Part shown: positions 8,015 to 13,501 of the stretch, piece by piece
Layout of the letters: each line of letters begins with the position of its first letter
How positions within the stretch are numbered: position 1 is the first letter of the stretch
Assembly: GCA_023228385.1 (NCBI GenBank)
Contig: JALOBF010000024.1
Span: forward strand, 1 to 14,585
From: Bacilli bacterium
Lineage (GTDB): Bacteria; Bacillota_I; Bacilli_A; ML615J-28; CAG-698
Length of the DNA stretch: 14,585 bases
Reading direction: 5' to 3'
Notes under the pieces: model-generated
The model's input: only the letters and a program-made list of their open reading frames with translations
Told to the model about the DNA's origin: nothing
Database searches by the model: none
Program-made: the position numbers and the translations under genes

Positions 8015-8095
8015 GCGCATCAAAAAAGGGTATTTTGGAAAAAGACCCGGTTTCAACCGTTTATAAATATCGATAAACCTAATCCTTTTTTTCAT
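7997..8095 (-). CDS. Putative 32-aa leader peptide upstream of purE
   Basis: ATG 8095 is preceded by AAAGG with an 8-base spacer, and the frame runs 32 codons to TAA at 7999-7997. The peptide begins MKKRIRFIDIYKRLKPG and ends FLMRNINIG; it has nine Lys/Arg and one acidic residue, no His or Trp, and no run of one regulatory codon. An in-frame ATG at 8125 would give 42 aa but lies at or before the inferred transcription start. The frame spans T1 entirely and stops inside the 3' arm of T2, so a translating ribosome would prevent or disturb both hairpins. I do not recognise the peptide. A chance ORF of this length is possible. Confidence 0.4.
   Translation of the reverse strand: MKKRIRFIDIYKRLKPGLFPKYPFLMRNINIG
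8022..8048 (-). terminator. First leader hairpin with U tract (attenuator candidate T1)
   Basis: On the minus strand GGGT (8048-8045), a C/T mismatch, TTTT/AAAA and ACCC (8031-8028) form an interrupted stem with a three-base loop, followed by six T (8027-8022). It is weaker than T2: eight pairs, three of them G-C. The 3' arm plus U tract CCTTTTTT (8029-8022) is exactly complementary to AAAAAAGG (8091-8084) farther upstream in the leader, which would be a competing antiterminator pairing. Confidence 0.45.
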
Positions 8096-8129
8096 TTTCC
8101 ATACCTTTAAAATATTTAAATCCATTTTT

Positions 8130-8157
8130 ATTATAACAAACTTAACGGCAATTACAA
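8130..8157 (-). promoter_or_regulatory. Promoter of the purine operon
   Basis: On the minus strand a -35 TTGTAA (8157-8152, 4/6 to consensus), a 16-base spacer and a perfect -10 TATAAT (8135-8130) preceded by TGT, that is an extended -10 (TGnTATAAT). The expected start is near 8123, about 160 nt before the purE ATG. It lies back to back with the promoter of the divergent purC-like gene. Confidence 0.7.
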
Positions 8158-8195
8158 GATGAAAACATTACCATAAAAAAGAATATTATTTTGTA

Positions 8196-8225
8196 TTTAC
8201 GAAGGCAAGGATATTCTGTTATAAT
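8196..8225 (+). promoter_or_regulatory. Promoter of the divergent purC-like gene
   Basis: Extended -10 TGTTATAAT (8217-8225) with TATAAT at 8220-8225. A weak -35 TTTACG (8196-8201, 4/6) is 18 bases upstream. The predicted start near 8232 leaves a 5' UTR of only about 20 bases, with ribosome site AAAGGTGA (8237-8244) 6 bases before ATG 8251. There is therefore no room for a riboswitch on this side, unlike the purE side. Confidence 0.7.
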
Positions 8226-8250
8226 ATAAAAAAGAAAAAGGTGAATAATC

Positions 8251-8928
8251 ATGTATTTAGTATACAAAGGTAAAACCAAAGATGTTTACGCTTTAGAAAA
8301 CGGCAATTATTTATTACGATTTAAAGACGATGTTACCGGCGAAAACGGGGTCTTTGACCCCGGCTCTAATAAGGTTGCGCTTTCGCTTTCCGGTATCGGT
8401 CAAGCCAATATCAGAATGTCAATATATTTTTTCGAATTATTAAGGCAAAACGGAATAAAAACACATTATCTTAATGCCGATCTTAATAAAAACGAAATGG
8501 AAGTTTTACCGGTAAAAACCTTCGGCAACGGTTTGGAAGTTATCGTCCGGCAAAAGGCGGTGGGCAGTTTTATCCGCCGTTACGGCGAATATGTAACAGC
8601 AGGGACCGAGCTTAACGGTTATGTGGAAACGACACTTAAAAATGACGCAAAAGGCGATCCTTTGATTACCAAAGACGGTCTTGTTATTCTTAACATTATG
8701 ACCGGAAATGAATATGAAACAATTAAAGCGAAAGCCAAAACGATATCCGCTATAATCGCAAAAGAATTTACCAAACGGAAATTGGAATTATACGATATAA
8801 AGTTTGAATTCGGCAAATATCGCAATGAAATTATTTTAATTGACGAAATCAGTTCCGGTAATATGCGCGTATACCAAAACGGTCGGCCCCTGGAGCCGTT
8901 TGAACTCGATAAATACTTTTTTCAATAA
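8251..8928 (+). CDS. PurC-like (SAICAR synthetase family) protein, stand-alone copy 2
   Basis: A 225-aa member of the SAICAR synthetase family, transcribed away from the purine operon. Visible: YKGKTKDVYALENG (5-18), KDDVTGENGVFDPGSN (25-40), VRQKAVGSFIRRYG (99-112), GDPLIT (135-140), LYDIKFEFG (180-188) and IDEISSGNMRVY (197-208). The fold and the D-K-E signature of motif IKFEFG are kept, and it retains the Gly-Ser and Asp-Pro positions that copy 1 lacks. The DEISPDTCRLW motif is replaced by DEISSGNMRVY, and the N-terminal AFNG region by TGENGVFDPGSN. From memory, a subfamily with these same changes occurs as a lone gene in many Clostridia and is annotated as PurC. Whether it makes SAICAR or acts on another carboxylate is not established here, so no symbol is given. 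Confidence 0.85.
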   Translation: MYLVYKGKTKDVYALENGNYLLRFKDDVTGENGVFDPGSNKVALSLSGIGQANIRMSIYFFELLRQNGIKTHYLNADLNKNEMEVLPVKTFGNGLEVIVRQKAVGSFIRRYGEYVTAGTELNGYVETTLKNDAKGDPLITKDGLVILNIMTGNEYETIKAKAKTISAIIAKEFTKRKLELYDIKFEFGKYRNEIILIDEISSGNMRVYQNGRPLEPFELDKYFFQ

Positions 8929-8942
8929 ACCAAATTAAAAAT

Positions 8943-8999
8943 AGCCATCATTTCGTGAAGACTAAACTAAAGTCCGATCGGTGATGGCTTTATTCTTTT
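8943..8999 (+). terminator. Terminator after the purC-like gene, possibly bidirectional
   Basis: AGCCATCA (8943-8950) pairs with TGATGGCT (8982-8989), eight pairs plus two possible G-U pairs, about 15 bases after the stop; TTATTCTTTT follows. The 31-base loop contains a smaller GACT/AGTC hairpin (8960-8963 with 8971-8974). Read on the minus strand the same stem is followed by ATTTTTAATTT, so it could also stop transcripts of the accessory operon coming from the right. Confidence 0.65.
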
Positions 9000-9173
9000 C
9001 TGGTTAAGCAATATATAACCGTTTTACCGATAACGGCTGTGACTTTTTAATTAAACGACGGCTCCGAACTATTAATACAATTACGAGAACAGATAAACTA
9101 AACTTAAAGGGGAAACTGTAATAAAAAGGCAAACCACTAATAGAATATTCTTTAAAAGCTGAAATAACCGATT
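9000..9173. other. Short non-coding gap between convergent genes
   Basis: About 170 bases between the terminator and the end of the unknown gene at 9174. I see no gene, promoter or RNA motif. A weak CCGTT/AACGG hairpin (9019-9023 with 9032-9036) is present, without a convincing U tract on either strand. Confidence 0.5.
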
Positions 9174-10043
9174 TTACGGCTCTATAACAACCGTTTCCCG
9201 GCTCTCTTCGGTAATGACTTTAATCGCTTCCGGACGCGGACAAAGCATCTTGATATAACGCTCTTCCGTAAAAGGAACCCGAATCAAACCGCCGCGGAAA
9301 CGGCGATAAAGATAAACATCGCGCCATACCGATTCTGCAGTCCGGGCGTTTGTCATCTGGGCCGGTTTACCTTCATTACCATACTGATCAATAGCATTGA
9401 CCCGCTTATACTCGGCACGACGAATCAAAGTGCCCGGTGCCGGAATCAATCCGGAAAGCAAAGTTTCCGGGGTTTGATTCAGCCGGGATCTGATTAAGCG
9501 GTAATGTTCGATTTCGGTCGCTTTGACCAAATCGATACGCATAACCAAAAAATGCTCCTTTAAAGCGGCAACCGTAATTCTTACTTCATCGCCGGGGAAA
9601 AAATAATATTCGGTTTCTTCTATTTTAGTTCCCGTATAAATGTTTTTTATTTTGTGACCGTCCCGGTAAATATAGCGCCAAAAAGGACGATAGGTGATTT
9701 TTTCCTGACTGATTTTACCGTTTATTATCCCGCGCAACCAACCGAATCCGATATCATTTTCAAAATCACTGGAACCGCCGACATAAACCGAGGGTGTGTC
9801 AAGATATTTTCGATAATCGGCTTCGTCAACATAGCGCTTCTCATCGGGAATAAACTCCGGCAATCGGACGATACCGTCGAAGCCGAGCCAATAATCGCGG
9901 GAAGAAAGAGCCTTATAATACCAGGCACCGGGAAAACACCGATATTCTGCCGGCTTTGGGATTTCACTATCGACAATACCGCGATAGATTGGAGCATTAA
10001 GGAAATTTTCGATTCGATACATCTTCTTTTTTAAAAACGGCAT
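9174..10043 (-). CDS. Unrecognised 289-aa protein, last gene of the accessory operon
   Basis: I do not recognise the family. The protein is rich in aromatic and charged residues, has no signal peptide and no membrane segment, and its alternating pattern suggests mostly beta structure. Visible segments include YRCFPGAWYYKAL near residue 33, DYWLGFDGIVRLPEF, SVYVGGSSDFENDIGFGW near 86-103 and TYRPFWRYIYRDG; these resemble a beta-sandwich, which is only an impression. The start is uncertain: ATG 10043 lies 47 bases inside the oxidoreductase gene with AAAGGA almost touching it, and ATG 10022 (MYRIENFL) has only AAGAAG before it. The overlap and shared strand place it in the operon with the FAD oxidoreductase, so it probably serves the same pathway. 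Confidence 0.8.
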   Translation of the reverse strand: MPFLKKKMYRIENFLNAPIYRGIVDSEIPKPAEYRCFPGAWYYKALSSRDYWLGFDGIVRLPEFIPDEKRYVDEADYRKYLDTPSVYVGGSSDFENDIGFGWLRGIINGKISQEKITYRPFWRYIYRDGHKIKNIYTGTKIEETEYYFFPGDEVRITVAALKEHFLVMRIDLVKATEIEHYRLIRSRLNQTPETLLSGLIPAPGTLIRRAEYKRVNAIDQYGNEGKPAQMTNARTAESVWRDVYLYRRFRGGLIRVPFTEERYIKMLCPRPEAIKVITEESRETVVIEP

Positions 10044-11349
10044 GTCCTTTCTTTAATAATTTTGCTATTTCCGGATATTCGGCATTCACGGGCAAAATAC
10101 CCTTTAAAGCCGAATAGGCCGCCAAAACGCCGGCGGCTTGTCCCAGAGCCATTACGGTCGGCGTTACCCGTAATGAAGCACTGGCTTCATGGGTTGCGCT
10201 TACGGCCCGACCGGTCACAATTAAGTTTGACGGACCCCTGGGTATCATCACCCCAAGCGGTATTTCATAGGTCTTTATTTGCCCAGCGGTATCCAGACTG
10301 CTGCCGTCCGGAGAATGAATATCGATCGGAAATGCAGAAAGAGCAATCGCATCAGCAAAACTCCGCTCGGATATAATATCATCCTTCTGCAATAAATATG
10401 CTCCCAAAATATGACGGGTTTCCCGTACGCCGATTTGGTAAGGTGTTTTTGTTATAAAACTGTTTTCAAATCCGGGAATATATTTTTTTAAAAAATTAAA
10501 AGCCTCTTTGATTTGTTTTCTTCCCTCGATTTCCGCTTGAGTTAAAGCAAAAGGATCGACCCCGGAATAATTAAGTACCCGGCTAATATTAATTGTCGCC
10601 TCACCCCGTATAACATTTTCAAACAGTAGAACCCGATCTCTGGGGATATTAAAATCACCTAACCGCCGGGCTTCTTCTATTTTACGGAAAAAACCGCTTA
10701 AACCCAAATAATCAAGGGTTGCGGTCTTGCCGTTATAGAAATCCTCCGGGTGCTGCTTTTGATATTCCCGAAGACGCGAAAAGTCAATATTGGCAACCGT
10801 AAAAAGCATTGTCATCGGTTGGGTTAAATTATCGCCGCGGCGCCCAAAAAAATATTCACAGCCGCTAAAAGCGGCGACATCGCCATCGCCGGTAGCATCA
10901 ATATATATTTTAGCGGCAGCCTCAACAATACCGCTTTTAGTCGCAATCTTAAGGGCGGTTATCTCATCATCTCCGGTCAGAACATCGCAAACCGCAGCAT
11001 GAAGCAAAAGGTCGATTTTCTCTTCTCGGATTAAATCAAAATATACTTCTTTCAGCCCTTCCACATCAAACGGAGTCACGCTGGCACAAAATCCAATCGG
11101 ATCGGGCCGATGGCCGCTACTGTAACCCTTTGCTACCAAGCGACTTACTATCTCTTCGCCGATTCCTTTAATAATCTGCCCCTCCAGATTATGAAAAGTC
11201 ATAAGCGGACCAACCAACGATAAAACATTGGCTCCGCCTAAAAGCCCGCTCGTCTCAATCAATAAAACTTTTGCTTGGTTTCGTTTGGCACTAACGGCCG
11301 CACAAATTCCACTGGGACCGCCGCCGCAAATAATTACATCATATTTCAT
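9997..11349 (-). CDS. FAD-dependent oxidoreductase, PF12831 type
   Basis: A 450-aa flavoprotein. The N-terminus MKYDVIICGGGPSGICAAVS is a classical FAD Rossmann motif (GxGxxG), ending with the acidic residue of VLLIE. DATGDGDVAAFSG in the middle, a GVRETRHILGAYLL stretch and the C-terminal VTGRAVSATHEASASLRV with ALGQAAGVLAA are the hallmarks of the FAD_oxidored family, found in carbohydrate and secondary-metabolite loci; the substrate is not readable. Start: the in-frame TTG at 11355 is only one base after GAGGA, whereas ATG 11349 has GAGG 7 bases upstream and gives the usual N-terminus. It is two bases after the stop of the DUF4127 gene. No signal peptide, so cytosolic. Confidence 0.9.
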   Translation of the reverse strand: MKYDVIICGGGPSGICAAVSAKRNQAKVLLIETSGLLGGANVLSLVGPLMTFHNLEGQIIKGIGEEIVSRLVAKGYSSGHRPDPIGFCASVTPFDVEGLKEVYFDLIREEKIDLLLHAAVCDVLTGDDEITALKIATKSGIVEAAAKIYIDATGDGDVAAFSGCEYFFGRRGDNLTQPMTMLFTVANIDFSRLREYQKQHPEDFYNGKTATLDYLGLSGFFRKIEEARRLGDFNIPRDRVLLFENVIRGEATINISRVLNYSGVDPFALTQAEIEGRKQIKEAFNFLKKYIPGFENSFITKTPYQIGVRETRHILGAYLLQKDDIISERSFADAIALSAFPIDIHSPDGSSLDTAGQIKTYEIPLGVMIPRGPSNLIVTGRAVSATHEASASLRVTPTVMALGQAAGVLAAYSALKGILPVNAEYPEIAKLLKKGHAVFKKEDVSNRKFP

Positions 11350-11351
11350 AA

Positions 11352-12806
11352 TCAATCCTCAACTTCGATATCAATCTCAAAGGTCCGGTTCCACGGAAGC
11401 GATAATTTAAACCGGCGATTTTCAACCAGAAATCGATATTTTTCCATTTCCGCGGCAATCCGGGCCAGCACTTTCGCAGCATGCTCCTTAAGGTCGAAAA
11501 TATTATAACCGTCAGCTAATAAATCTTGATTGATTTTCCGCCGAATATCATATTGATAGATACAGTCGTCCATTATCCGATTATACTTGAAGGCGTTATG
11601 ATTGACTTTTGGGTTTGCCGATAAAACGGCAATTTCGCATAGAGCCGATCCCATTGCGTTAGAAGCCGTATTCCAAGCCGAATATACCTGAAGTGCTTTA
11701 TAATCAATCGCCTTCAGCAACTCCGGACTGCCGCCGTTGGGAAACAGCAAATCAACCAAGGCAACTTTTTTCTCCGTTTTTAGGTAATCATTAAGTTCCC
11801 CGATAAACCGATAATATTGGAAAGTTTTATCGGGTAAGACTTCTTGATAACGATTTAAGTTTAAATCGTAATTTTCCTTTTCCGTATAAACCGCCAAGAT
11901 AAAGTCAGCCGTATTATAATCGGCGGCAAAGCGAAAACCGACGGTTTTAAACATGCCTTCCAAATTAAGGATAAAAGGACGGTCCTCAAATAACATTATT
12001 TTATTAAGGGCATCGGGATAAGGCCGGTGAAGATAAATCTGCGGATTGAGCCGATATTGTTCATTGATAATCCGGGCTAAAAGCAGCAGTCCTCCCTCAT
12101 CGGTTCCGTTATAAGTTTTCACTTTGGTTTCTAACTTATTATCGCTAATATAATTTGCTATTTTTTCCTGTTCAATCTTTTGAATTCCTTCCGGAGATGC
12201 GTCTTCCTGCAGAATAATCAAATAATCGATGATTCCTTGGTTTGCCCATTCAAGAAAATGCATATTAAGCCGGTGTTTAATTTGCCGGGCCCGAAGATAA
12301 CGACTTAATAGCGCTTGGGGAATTAATTTTTCCAATGCTTGAAGTTTTATATAATCAGCATGATTACACCCGTAATGATATCGGCCATACAGCCGGGAAT
12401 ACTCATTAACCAATGCCCAATAACGGCTGCTTTCCTTATCATAAGCCGTTATTGAAGTCCGCATTAATGTATCAAAGAAATAAATTTTTAAATCGGGATA
12501 ACGCTTTTTATAATCGGCAAAAACCTTAAGCCGCGATATTACCGCTTCAACATCAATTTCACCGAGACGGGCCTGAACCAATCCGCCGCTGCACAGACCG
12601 TCGGCAGAAATTAATAAATACGAACCATCGGCAATATTATCCTCAATCATTGCCATCATCTCAAAAAAATTGGCGCCGCGATGCAAGGTGCCGCATAACG
12701 CTCGAGGATACATAACCGTTTCCAGTCCGGCTTCATTAGCCAGATGTTCAAGCCATACCGTATTACAGGGACGACTGTCTAAAGGGATAATACATATCTT
12801 TTTCAC
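11352..12806 (-). CDS. DUF4127 family protein
   Basis: A 484-aa protein of the DUF4127 family (PF13552), whose biochemical function I do not know. The family signature is clear: KKICIIPLDSRPCNTVWLE at the N-terminus, LLISADGLCSGGLVQAR near 83-99, NGTDEGGLLLLARI near 233-246 and SAWNTASNAMGSALCEIA near 385-402. Conserved Asp, Arg, Asn and Trp in these motifs look like a binding or active site. No signal peptide or membrane helix. It starts with GTG (12806-12804), overlapping the TGA of the upstream gene as GTGA, with no strong ribosome site, so it is probably translated by coupling. The neighbouring esterase, TIM barrel and oxidoreductase suggest a sugar-derivative pathway; that is inference. 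Confidence 0.85.
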   Translation of the reverse strand: MKKICIIPLDSRPCNTVWLEHLANEAGLETVMYPRALCGTLHRGANFFEMMAMIEDNIADGSYLLISADGLCSGGLVQARLGEIDVEAVISRLKVFADYKKRYPDLKIYFFDTLMRTSITAYDKESSRYWALVNEYSRLYGRYHYGCNHADYIKLQALEKLIPQALLSRYLRARQIKHRLNMHFLEWANQGIIDYLIILQEDASPEGIQKIEQEKIANYISDNKLETKVKTYNGTDEGGLLLLARIINEQYRLNPQIYLHRPYPDALNKIMLFEDRPFILNLEGMFKTVGFRFAADYNTADFILAVYTEKENYDLNLNRYQEVLPDKTFQYYRFIGELNDYLKTEKKVALVDLLFPNGGSPELLKAIDYKALQVYSAWNTASNAMGSALCEIAVLSANPKVNHNAFKYNRIMDDCIYQYDIRRKINQDLLADGYNIFDLKEHAAKVLARIAAEMEKYRFLVENRRFKLSLPWNRTFEIDIEVED

Positions 12807-13492
12807 AGTTTATCAATTTCTCGCCGAAATCCTTTTATAACCCGTTCCATTTTTTCCGGATCCTTTCCGTAACATACGGCACCAACCATCACGGCATTAA
12901 CCCCGGTACGATATAAAACTTGCACATCACTCGGATAAATTAGTTTTTGTGTCGGCACAACCGTCGGAATATGGGCACAGGTTGCAATATAGTTATATTT
13001 TACCAAGTCGCGGGCGGTAAGCCTTTCTCCGTACTTTTCGGGCGCAATAACCGAAAGTTCAAGAATATCGCCAAAAAAAGACTGGGAAATATGACGGATT
13101 TCTTCATAGGAGTAATCGGAATTAATCGCAAAAAAAGCAGTAATATCGCGTCTCATTATTAAAGACGCGGGCATAAAATGGCCGTAAAGCGAAACAAAAT
13201 CAAATCCCATCGCTACAATTTCGTCAATAATCCCCTCGACAAGTTGTGGATCTTCACCGGCAACAACGCCGACCGGAACCGGACTGTCGGTAATTATTTT
13301 TTCAAAAGTTTCTTTAATCTCGCCTAAAGTGCCAAATGTATTTTGGCTGGCCCGATGAAAAACATTAATGTGAACTTTAATGGCATCGGCTCCGGCTTCC
13401 CAAGCAAGACGGGCCATTTGATATGTGTTTTCCGGTAAACTGGCAATTAAACTGAATTTCTTGGTTTTCAGTGTATTCAATAATTTATGCAT
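12803..13492 (-). CDS. Phosphate-binding TIM barrel protein, function unknown
   Basis: A 229-aa protein that looks like a ribulose-phosphate-binding TIM barrel. Strand-like segments follow in order: FSLIASLP (13-20), ADAIKVHINV (35-44), VPVGVVAGEDP (72-82), FDFVSLYGH (98-106), DITAFFAINSD (116-126), ILELSVIAPE (143-152), NYIATCAHIPTVVP (167-180) and GVNAVMVGAVCYG (197-209); the last is the typical C-terminal phosphate loop. Lys39 in IKVH and the final loop are candidate active-site positions. It might be a sugar-phosphate epimerase or aldolase (NanE- or KDPG aldolase-like), but I cannot assign it. ATG 13492 has GAGG 7 bases upstream, overlapping the stop of the esterase gene. It overlaps the next gene by GTGA. 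Confidence 0.75.
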   Translation of the reverse strand: MHKLLNTLKTKKFSLIASLPENTYQMARLAWEAGADAIKVHINVFHRASQNTFGTLGEIKETFEKIITDSPVPVGVVAGEDPQLVEGIIDEIVAMGFDFVSLYGHFMPASLIMRRDITAFFAINSDYSYEEIRHISQSFFGDILELSVIAPEKYGERLTARDLVKYNYIATCAHIPTVVPTQKLIYPSDVQVLYRTGVNAVMVGAVCYGKDPEKMERVIKGFRREIDKL

Positions 13493-13501
13493 ATAGAGTC
13501 C

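Larger units (their letters stand above)
7961..8123 (-). promoter_or_regulatory. 5' leader of the purine operon, putative attenuation region
   Basis: About 160 nt separate the inferred transcription start (near 8123) from the purE ATG. In transcript order it holds a ribosome site AAAGG (8108-8104), a 32-codon small ORF, the A-rich arm (8091-8084), a GTTTAT/ATAAAC hairpin (8078-8073 with 8064-8059), a CGGTT/AACCG hairpin (8059-8055 with 8052-8048), then T1 and T2. GGTTT (8079-8075) could instead pair with AAACC (8053-8049), so alternative folds exist. I looked for purine, PRPP, ZTP and guanidine riboswitch consensus segments and for a PurR-type box and did not recognise any. Either an unrecognised riboswitch or ribosome-mediated attenuation would fit. 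Confidence 0.5.

Noticed and set aside
7961..8123. A purine, PRPP or ZTP riboswitch in the purE leader
   Set aside because: The conserved core segments of these classes could not be found by eye; only hairpins without a known aptamer are visible.
9019..9036. CCGTT/AACGG hairpin as terminator of the accessory operon
   Set aside because: Five pairs, long loop and no proper U tract; the stem at 8943-8989 is a better candidate.
11353..11355. TTG at 11355 as the start of the FAD oxidoreductase
   Set aside because: Only one base from the ribosome site; ATG 11349 has proper spacing and gives the standard N-terminus.
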